From: Aquanectria penicillioides
Lineage: Eukaryota; Ascomycota; Sordariomycetes; Hypocreales; Nectriaceae
Assembly (NCBI GenBank): GCA_003415625.1
Contig: PYIU01000002.1
Location: forward strand, 5,146,001 to 5,210,000
DNA: 64,000 nt
Direction of reading: 5' to 3'
Shown: positions 10,101 to 23,900 of the stretch, piece after piece
Numbering within the stretch: the first letter of the stretch is position 1
Layout: each line of letters begins with the position of its first letter
Notes under the pieces: generated by a model
Told to the model about the DNA's origin: nothing
What the model saw: only the letters and a program-made list of their open reading frames with translations
The model's database searches: none
Program-made: the position numbers and the translations under genes

Positions 10101-13100
10101 AATCTTGTGCCATTCAGTCGGGACCGGCGCAGCCCATCCCTCGGGTACAGTACCTGTCGGTACTGTCTGCACCCGTCGCCACTGGGTGGTTCGAGATGAT
10201 GGCTTCTCTCAGCTGCAGGAAAACAGGGATAACAGGGATCTGACCAAGACAGGGAATAGCCGAGGCGGAACAGTGAAGGGTGGATGGTTTCGAAGGTGGA
10301 GGGTGGAGGTCCCTGAGATCTGATCGACACGCGACAAGCCCGCCTCGACCGATGTACACGGCCGAAAGTCAATTCGCCGGCCCGATGGGCAAAAAGATGA
10401 CACCAGTTACACAGCGATCCTCTCTTCCTGCACCGAGTATCCTCGCTCGCTCGCCAGCGCAATGTCCATGTGAGCGTGGCGGTTCTTTAGCGGTTTTCTT
10501 CGTGGTTCGTTAGCCCACATTGACAGAGCTTCGAACCACTTCAGCTGGTCTAGGCTGGTCCATGTTTTCTAGTTTCGGGCCCGAATCTGATCGGGTCACC
10601 GTCTGTTGATACCTAGAGCACCACATAGACTGAGCTCTGGCCACCATGGGCGCGTCTGCAACAATGACTTCTTAGTTACGGCAAGCTCAGAGCGATCAAC
10701 ACTGCGCCGACACGCCGTCGACTTCATGGGCGAAGGAGGCAAGCCGCGACTGGACCATTGAGGTCTTGATAGCCCCTCCATCTCCACGTACCGAGCCTTT
10801 AGAGGAGGTGTATCCGTATCGTTAATCCCGACGATCCCTCCCGCTTCCTTGAGCACCTACCCACCTACCCACCAACCAAGGCTGGATCCCTGGCCACCTT
10901 CAGGTCCCCCAGCCAAAGGCGCTCGGGGCCTACGCCTCCCGCGACACTAAGACGCCATTGGAGGGTGCTCCGCAGAGGGTTAATTCGTCAGGTTTCTTTG
11001 GATTGCGCTTTTTTGAGGCTAGCTCATCTCTGATGGGATTTGTCACTTTCACGATGGCCTTCAACCGCATTGCCCTTGCATTTCCATCCCGCCCAAAAAT
11101 CAGATCAAAGGTTTGCTCCTCTCATGTCAATACCGGTGGTCTGTCTTGTTGTCGCCGCCCGGGGAATTGGCACCATCCCCATCCTCATCATCGTCTTCAT
11201 AATTCGTGTTGCACGTACCAGTCACCACCAACTTCGGTTGTCGCTCCGAGGTCCCTGTCGTATGACCACGACCTCCAAGCCAAGTAACGTCGCACAAAGA
11301 CGTGCCATGGAGGAGACCCTTGGACCCTGGATATCAGACCCCTAGGGGCACAATCCGACCAATTAAACCTTCTGGGGTGGCTGGGTGTCGACTTTGTTCC
11401 CGGACAAAAAGCTCCGGTGGATTTTTTTCTTTTGGACTGTTGACAACTTGACACGGTCTACTTTGGAGCTTCACTACCTGCCTACGAAGAGCGGCGGGCT
11501 TGGTCTGCAATTTGTTCTGATCAATGCGTGCTCAAGATGGTAGAGCACGCGGCGTAGACGAGAGAGAAAAGTTGGTGCCAGCGTTCAATGAGGGAAGCAA
11601 AAGGCCGTCGCACAAACCATGTTCCTGAAAACAAGCGATTGGACACCTCGATGGGGACGCCATGCACCGCCGCTACGATTGGCGCTCTTGCCACTCAACC
11701 CAATCCTGTCAACAAGGGTCTTAAACCACCCCCGCTGATCGTGGCCCTATTAGGTGCCTGCACGCCCGCTTGTTCCTCCATCCAAGATTCCGCCATGACG
11801 ACATAACGACAACAATAACCTCGCCTGCTGCTGACGGCGCATATTCGGGGTCCCTCTAGCTGGCTCGCAGACGACCCGAGGTCAGGACCAGGGATTTTTG
11901 TGGCTTGTTTTTGAATGTGAGGGGGTCTTTCACTATCGTCGTGTCATCAGCCAAGGCATACCTGGTCACATCAGGTGTAACGGTGTGAGTCCTCTGACGC
12001 TCAAGGCCCGAAATCTCAGCACCAGTGCCCAAGTTGAACCTCCTCGTTTCGTGACGCCACTTGATCGACATCATAGAGCTTCAGCCACTTTACGAACGTC
12101 GTAGTCAACTTTTGTGACCCTCAATTATACGATGAGGGAATCAACGTGCACCTCGCAAAACTGGCCGAGTACCTTGATTCCCAACGCGAACCTGCCTCTG
12201 GCATTCGCATGATCCAAAGTATCCACGGTATGATGTAGAATGCACGATATCACACCAACATCCACAGCTCCCGTTGCCAAACTCAATTCGTACCCCTTTC
12301 CCAGATACATCATCCCTTGTTTGGTGGCGAATATCATACCAAACTCTAGGGATGAGGGGATGTGTAGCTTCGTTTGCTGATAGTCCTTAACACGAGACCA
12401 TTTGACTCGCCCGAATGTAACCACCTGGCCACGGGGTTCGTTTCGTGGCCAATGAGTAGGGGCTTTCAAGTGCAAACTCACATGAAAAGCCATCACGCAG
12501 AAAAATGGCAAACGGGCAAGAGGGCTTCCGCATCCTCGGTCTGGATATTGACAAATAGAAAATAACAATCGGGTGGCGAAAGGGAAAAAGTCTGAAAATT
12601 CAAATGACAGCATTGGCACAAGCCTCAGTGGCTTTGGATAATCTGGACTGGTCAGCGATGGCTTTTAGTTCCGTCTAACTTAATAGACTAGATATTATTA
12701 GAATCTAGACCTGAGACTAGCTGGGTCGAGCTGTGTGCCAACTGTGCTTGTCTTCGCCACCATTTCGCTCCCGAAGGCGCCTTGGCGCATTGTGGAACAA
12801 CCGTTTGAGTCACCAATCCTCGGGAGCTCTTGGGATAATCTATGCTTCAAAAGCCATACCGCTCGTGGCTTCTTCCTTCAACCCAAGTGCTGATATCTGA
12901 TAACTACCCATTGATTGTAGTCTCGGCTTAGAACGGCGGCAGAGGAATTCAGGGGAATATAGGAATTCAACTTGTATGGTGTGGATAACCCAGTGGTTTC
13001 CATCTCTTACCGAACTTCGCTGCTGATTTCATCAGGGCATGATCTACAGCTGGCGTCAAGGTTACGTCAGAAACTCGGGGTAAGGACCATTTTTGCTGGG

Positions 13101-13285
13101 ATTGCAGACGTCATTGAATGCGTGTCTATGCAAGAAAGACGAAGATCCTAAACATTACAAGGGTGCCCGACTGGCAATGGAAATAATGTCGTTTTGTCCA
13201 GTGTCCTGCTCACTGGCTTGACTTGCAAAAAAATATCTGACCCTATTCATCCTCCATCGGCCAAAGCAGCTAGTTTAGTCGTAGT
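7153..13285. other. 6.1-kb stretch with no recognisable gene
   Basis: Between the YTH gene start and the NmrA-like gene end I see no ORF with a known domain. The open frames are low-complexity shadows of GA-rich, CAG-repeat or pyrimidine-rich DNA (for example 8248-8980). Contents worth noting: a G-rich block at 7555-7575, a CAG microsatellite at 8535-8562, and ACCTACC-type repeats at 9895-9990 and 10855-10877. Part may be a long YTH-gene promoter and leader. A lineage-specific gene or a long noncoding RNA cannot be excluded by eye. Confidence 0.4.
8535..8562 (+). repeat. CAG trinucleotide microsatellite
   Basis: About nine uninterrupted CAG units, flanked by further imperfect CAG and GGA triplets. 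It lies in an apparently noncoding stretch. Confidence 0.85.
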
Positions 13286-14088
13286 TCACACTGATTTCTT
13301 TGTACTACCACCTAGCCTACTGACGGCAGGCAACTTTCCGATCCACTCATCAGCTCCCCCTTCTACCGCGTCGACAAGCCATCTCGCCAAAGCTGCTCGC
13401 CTCTGAGAGGAACTCCAACCATCATCTCCAACCCACCCGACGAAAGCGTCGCCGTCCTCCCTATCCCTTCGCCAGCTCTCCTCGTCCGACCCCCCGGGTA
13501 TCCCTGCGATTCTAAACACCGTCCAGTCAAGGCCTTCCGCTTCCGTCTTGAATACTTCGGCGACTTTGATAATATTCTTGTACGCGATCGAAGCCAATAT
13601 TTTTACAATAAAAACAAGGAGCCATCGGATCCAAGACGGTTTATCCTCTGGCTCATAGATGGACAGGGTTCCCATGGCAAGAATGCGTTTGACGGAGTGC
13701 TCCCGCATCAGGGGGAAGATACTCTTCGAGTAAATGTCCGCAAATAGGCTGGGGTCGCTGAGGCGAAGTGAATTAGGTCCCAGCAACGAGATGATGGCGC
13801 TGGACTGGGCGATGGCTGACGAGAGCTTTGGCGTATCATTCATCTCACCCTTGATCACCTTGATGTTGCACTGTCAGTTAGCCAGCCACCTCGCATCTGG
13901 CCCAGAGGACCGAACTTTCACCCAAAGATGCTTACCTCAAGCAGCGGATTGGACGAAAGATCCTCCGGGATCTTAGCTGGACTTCTTGCATAGGCAATGG
14001 TGGGGTGTTTGCGGTAAAGTAGCTCCCGAAGAAGGCAGATTCCAGCAGGCCCGGTGCCGCCAAGCACTAAGATCTTAGATTCGCCCAT
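13286..14088 (-). CDS. NmrA-like/atypical SDR Rossmann-fold protein
   Basis: NAD(P)-binding protein of the NmrA or SDR_a5 type, 245 residues. Exons 13936-14088 and 13286-13870 with a 65-bp intron (13871-13935); the junction CTTGAG|TGCAAC keeps frame. The N-terminus ILVLGGTGPAG is the glycine-rich nucleotide-binding loop right after beta-1 (GxxGxxG), followed by ARSPAKI (a position that often decides NADP preference), SSAIISLLGPNS after beta-4, VKRILAMGTLSIY (strand beta-5), and LDWTVFRIAGIPGG, as in many fungal NmrA-like oxidoreductases. I see no clear YxxxK pair, so it may be a sensor or an atypical reductase. Substrate unknown. It stands alone, not in a cluster. Confidence 0.78.
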
Positions 14089-16707
14089 ACTCTTCGGTGT
14101 TCAAGTGCGATTATAGCCCTTCCTTTGCTATGCCTACGCAGCATTTCCAATTTATATCCTATTAACTGGATGTCTTTGTCGCCTATTTAACTCGCGTCAA
14201 AGCCCTGCCGGAACTTGACCTAGGGTGTTGCAAACTCCGCAACTCCGCCCAACAAGGCTGCGTGCTAGTGTGGTTTCGGTACAAATACAGCCCGCGCTGA
14301 CGATGCTGGACCCTTGGCATCGGAAAGTCCGCAACATTGCGAGCAATAGCGATGCCTAAATAGATGCTGTCGTTTAAACTGATTGGGTCAAGCTAACTTG
14401 GCTAATATATTTCCTTCGCATATCGGATTTTCTTCATACCAGGACCATACTCCTTCTTTGGTGCTTTCTTCGCGCCTAGTTCAGACCACAGCCAAGTACA
14501 GTGCATTTGCGTAGAAAGCCACGTAATGTGTGTATCCATTTCTTGAACATGAGACCATTGAATTATCTGGAGTGCGCCTTGTTAACACCCTGCCTAAGGA
14601 CTATTGGGAGTTGCGCGACTAGTGTCAGGGCCAGCTTGCTCTAGCAGTTCGTGATCAGGATCGTAATCTGAATGCGAGAGACGAAATTAAATTAACCAAA
14701 AAAATCTTCCTCTTAATTTTGGGTTGATGCTTGCTATCCTTGAGTAATTGCTTGATGTTCCGTGTTGTGTTCGCACACCAACAGATTCGAGCCATGGAGC
14801 CCAGCCAGAGACACACGGACCCAAGTGCCTGGTATGCCGCAGGAATTGATGCATCGCCATGTGCACAAAACATTGCTCAGGATAATCATATAATCTCAGT
14901 TGAATCTTTGAGACAGTCTGTCTCCCCCGGAACTTTTTTTTTTTTTTTTTTTTTTTTAGCAAACTCATTTTCTGTTTTGGAGCGTTGCTTATCCTTGCTA
15001 GGCCAGCATACAAGCACAACCCCCCCCTGTAATGCTCACTTTGCTTCGAGCAACCACCACCACAGCAAACCGAGGCGGTCAGGACTATATCCTGGACTCA
15101 AGAATAATAATACAAGGAATCTAGCTTGCTAGGTTGTTGATATCATCACCTGATCTCTTTTGCTTTTCAAGTATTAAATCTTGCCATCCTCCTCGCATTT
15201 GGTATCATTGTGCAGGCGACACCGCGGACAGGCAATCATCCCCAGATCGATGGCTACAAGGAATGATATTCGACCTCCACTAGAGGAAAAGTTTTCTTGC
15301 ATCTACAAAAACCGGGCTTTGAGCCAGATAGACCAGAGATGGTAGCCCACGGTCTGGCGGGGGCATAGGATGGACCCAGACCACACACCCCCGGCTCTCA
15401 CCCATCTGCAGACGCCCCTTGTCCTAGGAGCATGATCTCCGGGATTGCTACTTGCTTGGGGCACCAATGGTTCTAGATTGTGCCGTATGTAGGATGTCGG
15501 GCGATGAACGGACACTTCGGTAATGATTGCCCATCCTTGAATTTGTGGCTCCCATCCATCTCCCTCACTTTCGATGACAAAGCGGCATAAGACTGAAAAG
15601 CATTTTGTCTAGCCCGTTTTGCGAGTGCATGATTATAAGTCAAATTCGAGCATCATTACGCCAAAGTGAGGAGTTTTGAACGAACGCGGAGGAAAATGGC
15701 CGGCCGGTCGAGGAGAGGGTGGCTTGATGGAGCTGAGATGGTTCTAGCGCTGCCTGCCGGCAACAGTCTTTCAATCATACTGAGATATTCCAAATCATCA
15801 GCCATGGTATTTTAGGCCATAGACGGACGCTCTATACTATTTATTGTTAGGCCGCAAGAACGGATGTTGCCGATGGAAATGCCGTGTGGCGACCCATCTT
15901 AGAAACGGCGTCGGTGGCGACGCTCCAACCGACAAACGCTATCCCCTGGCACCAAAGGAATTCCAAATCGCAACCAAAAGGTTATTATCCCGTTGGGGTA
16001 TTTGCCACTGTGTTATTCCATATGTGGCCGAAGATTTACAGTCTTTTGCCTAAGCACACTTCACTTGGTATCTGATAGCTGATGAAGCTGCAATTTCCCA
16101 TGCTCCCTTTTCGATTGAGTGGTCGTGTAAGATTTATTGAATTTGAATGATTTGATTTTTTTTCTCTTTACTGCGTGGCTATTTCCTCGATTAATTCGGA
16201 AGGATGGCGAGTTATATTGGTAACACTCGTCTAGTCGTAGATTATTTAAACAAGCTTATTGAATCCATTGTGGGCCTTATTTACACCTCAAGCTGTCCAC
16301 CAAGCTCAAATAATTGCAATGACCCAACTCCTGATTTTGTGGTTTTTGAATATGGCATTGATTGAGAGATCGAAAATTTGCCGGGTTCCGTTATAGGCAA
16401 TGACTATGGACATTCCCTTTTAAGAGGTGGAATCAATTCATGATCAAGGAGGAATTTGAAGATGACGTGAATTGTTCGACATGAAATCTACAGCAACAAT
16501 AAATCTTCGCTGTGGAGAGACCAAGCCTCCTCGGGCACTTTACGGTACGGCACATTACACTCGTGAGCAACTGGGGAAGTTGAGATGGATCCACAATGCT
16601 TCGATACGCGGTCACTGAGGTTCAAGTTAAAGTTTTTGAAAGGTTCTTTCATTCCCTGGCGTCTAAGATATTCCTGTTGTACATTGACCCTTACTCCATT
16701 ATTTCGT
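14089..16707. other. 2.6-kb intergenic stretch without a gene
   Basis: No supported ORF. More AT-rich than the surroundings in places (14680-14960, 16080-16400), with a 24-base poly-T run. The left end should contain the promoter of the NmrA-like gene and the right end the 3' UTR of PRE7. Nothing else recognised. Confidence 0.45.
14934..14957 (+). repeat. Poly-T tract (24 nt)
   Basis: Uninterrupted run of 24 T. No target-site duplication or ORF of a retroelement is visible next to it, so it is recorded simply as a homopolymer. Confidence 0.9.
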
Positions 16708-17554
16708 CTAATCCTTCTTCAAGGGAAGGAATGTCTCCTCAATGCCGTTCTGTGTGATAATAACCATTTGAAGGCTGTCACCGACCTCGATGTGACGCTC
16801 CACGGCACCATCAAACGCATCCTTGATCAAGGTTTCGACCTCGGGTCGAGTGAGGGGGCGACGCTCCCTCTCCTTGAGGTCGTGGCCCTCTCCGCTGCCA
16901 GGGATATACTGGTTCTTGAAGTTGACCTGGTTGTCCAGGAAGGGCATGATAAGACTGCCGGCAGCGCCACCTGCGCGGCACTGCTCTCGCTCGTAGCTGC
17001 CGACGGGGTCGTACGAATACACAGCACCCTTGCCCTCCTCGTCCAGGCCGCCAAGCATCGCATGGGAATAGTAGGGGAAGAATCGCTTCTGGTAGAGGAT
17101 GGTGGACAGGCGCTTGGCGCAGGCGTTGACGGACATGGGCTTGCCATGGCGGTAGCGGTACATTTTGCAGACGGTGTCGAGATGGTCGCGGAGGGCCTCT
17201 CCATCAGCAGCAAAGCCGCAGACAGAGAGAACTAGTGTCGCATCGTCCTGGGAGACGGTGGTGCCACCGATCTTGAAGACCTTGGGGGCCATGCGAGAGT
17301 TGATGCTGTAGCCGCTGGTGTGTCGGGTGTCGCCGGCCATGATGGTGAAGTCGGCGCCGGCAATGGCCAGAGTGGAACCGCCATTGTCGGTGTAGCTATG
17401 GGAGAGTTAGAAGAGAGGCCTGCCAGCTCTGAAAGGGAGCAGCTTACGGGTTAAATCGATGCTCTCGCAGCTCGCCAGTGTTGGTCTTGGGGGCATCGGA
17501 GAAGGAGTAGTTGGGCCCGTTCATCAAGGGGTTCTGGCTGAACATGGCAGCCAT
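16708..17554 (-). CDS. PRE7: 20S proteasome subunit beta-6 (Pre7/PSMB1)
   Basis: Non-catalytic beta-6 (C5) subunit of the 20S core particle. Exons 17448-17554 and 16708-17395, intron 17396-17447; the splice joins AACCC and CTAC to give HRFNPYTDNGGSTLAIAG, the classic beginning of the mature beta-6 fold. Later blocks GGLDEEGKGAVYSYDPVGS and LIMPFLDNQVNFKN are characteristic of PSMB1. Predicted length 264 residues. I start at the ATG at 17554 (MAAMFSQNPLMNGPNYSFSD); a longer in-frame opening exists up to 17710 (GTG/ATG-type), but it is low complexity and overlaps the expected promoter. Head-to-head with STT4, 415 bp apart, so the two probably share a promoter region. Confidence 0.95.
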
Positions 17555-17969
17555 CTTTGCGGATTCGGCACGGCGAGTCGAGCGGGATCGGTGGGATTCG
17601 TGGTGGTGGTGCTGGGCGGCGGGGATGAAGTTGTTTTCAAGGGTTGATGTGGTTGGTAGAGTTGCCTTGTCGGTGGTGCCGTCACTGGAGCTGAGGTTGC
17701 CAACGAGCACGCGTCAAGCTTGCAGCCTTGCCTGGCTGGCTGGGGCTGGTTAGCTGGCTGCGTTTGGTTGTGCAGGAGCTGGGGTAGCTCAAGATGACTA
17801 AGCTCGAGACAGGGGGTTCACTCCTGGACCAGAAAGTCGTCATTTCGAATAGCAAATGGCTGGCCTCCAGAAATGTTGTTGGCATCGCTCCGTCGGGGCA
17901 ACGACTTTTGAATTTTTGTTTTTTTGCCTTGCCTTGCCTTGCCTTGGCTTCGCCATCGAAATTGCCAAC
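17555..17969. promoter_or_regulatory. Shared divergent promoter PRE7 / STT4
   Basis: 415 bp between two divergent start codons. Four GCCTT units in tandem occupy 17926-17945, 24 bp before the STT4 ATG, so probably in its leader. I recognise no proteasome-associated control element with certainty. Confidence 0.5.
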
Positions 17970-20900
17970 ATGGCGCGCGACATCCGCGCCCGAGCTCTCC
18001 AGAAGATAGCTGCGCTGTCTTCCACGACTTCTACAACATCGTTCGATCGATCCGACCTTGACCGACTTTGCAGAGCATGCCATGGTGGCTCGAATGCTCG
18101 TGAAATCCCCAATGGATACCATAACCGATCCTTGAACTCGTTGGGGCGGGTTCCTATGGTGCGATGATGCCTCGCCTTGACTTACAATGTCCTGCAAGGA
18201 CCACCAGCTAATGAGAACAACACCAATAACAGTCCATCCGCGAATTCGAGGTCCTGCTCGCTCTGTGCAAGACCGCCCCGAAGATCAAATCCGGCCAGAG
18301 CGCGCAAAGGCTCTCCTATCAGTTGTTTCCATACATCCTTGAAGCTCATGTCCAGATTTTTGTTCCGTCCCCCTTTTTCCGCAAAGTCGAACCGTCACCA
18401 ACCGAGTCCCTGGCTTTTCATGTGACAGGCGCTTTGCTCGCCCTTGGGCTCAACTACGATGAGCTTCAGGAGAATGTGTTCGATAAAATATGGGCGTTTG
18501 TGAATTCGTGCAAGAGGGCCGCCGATGGCATCCTTTCCCCCCAGGCAGGAGATCGTGACAACCCACACTTGGACGACGCGGTTCGAACCGTCACCATCGC
18601 CGTGGCTTTGCTGGGATTCCTTGACGCCGCAGCTGCGCAGGCCGACTTTTGGAAGGCCGCCAGTCGCCTGTCCTTGATTCAGAAACTGAAGGAACTCCTT
18701 TCCGAGCCCTTCCTGATCGCCGTGGAGACTGCTCTCTCGACCATTCGAAACTCCCACAGCCAAGACCGAGAGGTCAAGGAGTGGAAGAGATACTTGCGTC
18801 ACTACACTTCGTCCGGACGACCCCTGGGCGCAATGCTTCTGCATCGCAGTTTTGCATGGCTTATTGTGGCTAGTACCTCACTGTTAGTTGAGGATAGCCG
18901 CAACTTGCGGGAGGCACATGTCTTGGACATCCTCATGTCCAAGGGAAGTGACTCGCGGGGAAAATTCCTGCAGGGCCATGATACCGCCTTCCACACCATT
19001 GAAGTCTATGCCGGCCTCGCGATTGACGAAGTCAACTACATCGATGCTGGAGTTGACTTTATCCGAATGGGCTCTCCTGACCAACAGAGCCTCGCCTATT
19101 CTGTGAAGGCCTCTGCCTTGATTGCGTACTTGAACTGTACCTTACTGAACGAAGAGGCCGCCGATGCCGATATTTTGATGAACTGGCTCCAGGAGACTCT
19201 GGAAGATTCTTTTCAGATGGGAGATCAGACGTTGGCCTCCGTCACTCTCCGTTGCCTGGCTCTCATTTGCCAAGTCGACCCAGCCTTCTCTTCGGTCATG
19301 AGTCGCATTGTCCCTCGATTCATTGTTCAAGGCTCGCCTCAAAGGGAAACAGTTAACATTGCATCCCATTGCTTGGCATATATCCTGAAGACTCTTTCCA
19401 AAGATGCTGTCATTAGCACTCTCTACACCCTGGGCAATGTTCTAAGCCCCGGGTCAGAGCAGGCGTTGACCAACGGCCAGACTAATGGTACCTCTGGCGA
19501 AAACGGACTCACTTCAATCTATGCCAATCGTCAATCCATTGGAAGTTCTATTTCCCTGCAGATGTACAGCGAGGAAGAGACTGCCGTGGTTTCTGGCAAT
19601 GTTGTTCAAACTATCTGTGGTATTGCTGCAGCTTGCCAGGACGAGAAGATTACTGCCTTAGCGCAATCAATGCTCCAGCAAAAGCTTGACAAGGTTAATA
19701 CGGGTGTCGATGCCCGAATCATCAATGGCGCAGCTGCTCTCGCCCTCGAAGGCGGACAGCTCGAATTCCGGTCCCTGCTCAAACTGTTCACCAGACTTTG
19801 CCATACTGGTGTTGTTGACAACCAGGCATTCCTTCTTGAGGCCGTCAGTAACTATGCAAATATTCAATTCGTGCCAATGCTGATCTGTTTTACTAGGTGC
19901 GGAATGCTCGTACTCACATCTCTGCCAATCTCCGACGTGGCTCGCCACTTTTCGACATTTACCTCGAGCATTTGCTTGATAGCATTATCGGTCTCGGTGA
20001 CGTCCATTCATCAAACCATACCAACGAAGCCGATGTTCAAATGGCCGCGAAAGAGATTGCTGAGATCCTTCACCCGCTCGCTGTGTTCATGACCACAAAT
20101 GACTTTGCGGCTGAGCCAATTGATAATGACGAGACGTACGCTTTGCTGCGAGATGCCTGGTTTAACATTGTTGTTCATGGTTTTACGAGCAACACGAACC
20201 GTGGTAAGCAATATCTCAACGAACTGCGGATGATCTCGATCCACTCTCCTCCCTTGGTGGCCGAGCAACGAGGAGAACAGGTCGAGAGCGACATTGAACT
20301 GAACACAGTTCTGCGAAGAGGATTCAGCAACGACCGGGAGGCATCCCAGAAGAAACTTTTGAGTGACCTTGTTCCATCGAAGTCGAATGAAATCAAAGGC
20401 TTGAGCTACCGAAAGGTCATCTTCCTTCAGGCTACATACCTCATGGAAAGTCTTCGAGCAGATTCGGGCGACTGCACTAGGGTGCTGTCCTACTTCCTCG
20501 AGCCGAGCATGCAGAAGGGCGAGGTGAGCAGTACCATGGAGGGCATTGCTGCTGCCGTGGTCGACAAGTACACCAAGAAGACTCAGGGAATGATCGACCC
20601 GAGTTTCTCTGCTCAGTACGCTGCCATGCAACTTGCAACCATTTTCTGCAGCTGCTGTCATCGTATCGAAAGAGTACAGCAAGCCGCGTTTGTTTGCGCT
20701 GACCGGATCTTGCGTGATGTTCCTTCTGCTCTTTGCCACAGGTCATCCCTCTTCGCCCTGCTGGAGCTGCTTTCTCTGATGTGGTCGAGCTGCCTCGAGT
20801 CTGAAACAGATCATTATGATCCCCAATCCATCTTCACCTCTGACCTCGGAAGAGTCACCGTCCAGCTTTCTGATGACTATGATTTCCGAAGATGGACAGT

Positions 20901-23900
20901 CGATGTCCTTCATCGTAGGGCCAAGGGATGGGTGAATGCCGCCATCAACCTGGCTCCCCTGGATGTGAAGGGCCTTCTGCAGACCTACTTGTCTGAATTC
21001 GATGACGAGGGAGCCTACGGCCATGTCTCTCTGGGTAGGTCTTTCGCTCTGGAGCTCGGATCAATCATCCCCTCCACGGATAACCGACTTCAATCCATGG
21101 ACAAGATTGGTAACTCGGGTATCAACACTGCGTCCGACTTTGTGGCACAGTATACAACTCGACAGGAGTATCGATATGGAGAGACGCTGCCGGACCGCGG
21201 AACTGAGTTGATAAGTTTTATGAATCACAACCGCCGCTTGTCCTTTGTGCAGTCGTCCGTGAAAGAAAGCGCCAATGCAACAACAGCTTTGGCTCACATT
21301 GAGGCCAGGATTCTGAGCAAGAAGAGCACATCTATCACGGAAGTCCGGGACATCCTTCGTAGGGCCGCCGCCCTCCTGTGCCGTAGTGAAAGTGACGAGT
21401 CCGCTGTTGCCCATTATCTCGTTAGCATTCCGTTTGCTCTCTTCACGAAGCAGTCCATTAAGCTCGGGGTTTCGCTGTGGCTCGGTGTGATAAACGAGAA
21501 CCCGAACTTGGAATCGAAGCTGTTGAACGAGATTATTCAGCAATGGGAGTTCACTCTGACCAGAAAGGTCGGATTGTTCAGCCCCGTCCTGAACCATCCT
21601 GACCCTTTCTTCCTCAAAGAAGAATTTGCGCCCAGTGAGCTTGAAACGCTCGCAAAGAAGAAACAGCAGGTGCATGATATCTTATCTCCCCACGCGCGGC
21701 TTCTCCAGTTCTTCGCCAGTCACTTCAACGCTATCCGTCATGGAAGCCCCGACACGCAGAAGGTCTTTTTGCGCATGTTGGACCTTACTCTTGATGCCAT
21801 CAAGCAGTCTTCGAACCATCCCATGGCCAGAGAGCTTCGCTTCTCTATCATGCTGTTCGCCCTCCGAGCTCTCCGATCCTGCACGACGCTTAACCCCAAT
21901 GCTCAGTTCAGGCTCAAGGAGAAGATCCTGTCGGCCGGTCTTAGCTGGTTCCGATACTCGCCTCGATGGTCATTCGGAAGCAATCTGTTGCATATCAAGA
22001 CTGAAATCCGACTTATCTCAGACCTCCTTGCGGCTTTGCAACTTGTCTCTTTCATTGGCACTCAGACTGTTGGCAATGCCAAGTCACTTCAGCCCAAGGA
22101 ACAGCTTCTTGAGCTCTTGTTGAGGAACGAGCAGTCTCGATTGGTTGTTTGGGTGAACCCCCTCAACACTGGAGGAATCCAATTGCCAGGCCAGGCGGCA
22201 TCGAAGGCTGCCACAGAAGCTGCTCTGTTGCCTCTGGTCCGAACCGCATGGTGGCAGGATCCTGCGATTGCTATCGAGCTTGCTACCCGATTTCCTTACC
22301 CTCGTCTCCAGCGCGACGTCAGATTCTTACTTCTCACTATGCCAGAGAAGGCTGTGTCTGAGCCCGAGGCTATCCCTCTTATCTTTGGTGGATACCTCCC
22401 TGACGATGTCAACTCCCAGCAACTCAAGGTATGTGCCAATCCTTTTGTCAAGCCATGTTTTCCAAATCTAACTAATGGTAGTACTTGCTCTTCTGGTCCC
22501 CTGTAAACCCTGTTACGGCTGTAACCATGTTCCTGCCGGTATATCGGGACCACCCCTTCGTCATCCAATACGCCATGCGCGCCCTGGAGAGCCACTCGGC
22601 CGACATCACTTTCTTCTATGTTCCTCAGATTGTGCAGACCCTGCGCTACGATGGCCTCGGATATGTGCAGCGATATATCCTGGAAACCGCTCAGTTTTCG
22701 CAGCTCTTTGCGCATCAGATTATCTGGAACATGAAGGCAAATTCTTACAAGGACGATGACGCTCAAATCCCCGACGAGATCAAGCCCTCGCTGGATATCG
22801 TCATGGCCAAGATGGTCAACAGTTTCGCCCCTGAGGACCGTGACTTCTATGAGCGAGAGTTCTCCTTCTTTGATGAAGTCACTGGCATTTCCGGCAAGCT
22901 CAAGCCCCTCATCAAGCGGTCTAAGCCAGAGAAGAAGCAAAAGATTGAAGAAGAGCTGCGTAAGATCAAGGTTGAGGTTGGTGTCTATCTTCCTAGCAAC
23001 CCCGATGGCGTCGTTATTGGCATCGATCGTAAATCTGGAAAGCCTCTGCAGAGTCACGCCAAGGCCCCTTACATGGCAACCTTCCGCATCAAGAAGAATA
23101 AGGGCGGTGATCAGGATGACGGCTTGCTGGAGGAACCGAACGGAAATGCTCAGAATCACCACCAAGAGCACAACACCATTGAGGTCTGGCAGTCCGCCAT
23201 CTTCAAGGTCGGTGATGACTGTCGTCAGGATGTCTTGGCTCTGCAGATGATTGCCGCATTCCGAGGCATCTTCCACGACGTCGGTCTTGACGTCTACGTC
23301 TTCCCATACCGAGTCACTGCTACCGCTCCCGGCTGTGGTGTCATTGATGTGCTGCCTAACTCAATCTCTCGAGACATGTTGGGTCGTGAGGCCGTCAACG
23401 GTCTTTACGACTACTTCATCTCCAAGTACGGCAACGAGGACTCTCTGCGATTCCAGCGTGCCCGCAACAACTTTGTCAAGTCCATGGCGGCCTACTCGGT
23501 CATTTCCTTCCTCCTGCAGTTCAAGGATCGCCACAACGGTAACATCATGATCGACGACGCTGGCCACATCCTGCACATTGACTTTGGCTTCTGCTTCGAC
23601 ATCGCTCCTGGTGGCATCAAGTTCGAGCGGGCCCCCTTCAAGCTCACCTCCGAGATGCTTGCGGTCATGGGCGGCTCCACCGAGCACCAGAGCTTCAAAG
23701 CCTTCGAGGAGCTCTGCGTCAAAGCCTTCCTCGCCAGCCGACAGTACTGTGAGAAGCTGAGCCAGATCGTCTGGCTCATGATGGACAGCGGCCTGCCTTG
23801 CTTCAAGCCGGAGAGCGTCAAGCACTTCCGCGAACGTTTCGTCCTCGAACGCTCTGAGCGTGAGGCTGCCGACTTTATGAAGGGCCTCATCAAGACCAGC

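Noticed and set aside
12125..12619. 164-codon minus-strand open frame in the 6-kb gap
   Set aside because: No recognised motif, no neighbouring exon, and overlaps an equally uninformative open frame on the plus strand (near 12078-12236). Could be a remnant; not enough to call.
14934..14957. Poly-T tract as a retroelement tail
   Set aside because: No target duplication, reverse transcriptase or terminal repeat seen nearby.
17554..17710. Longer N-terminus for PRE7
   Set aside because: In-frame but low complexity (poly-His, Ser/Arg); it overlaps the divergent promoter with STT4 and is not part of the mature beta-6 fold.
22296..23276. 326-codon antisense frame within STT4
   Set aside because: Lies wholly inside the conserved kinase gene in the opposite strand; a shadow of codon bias.
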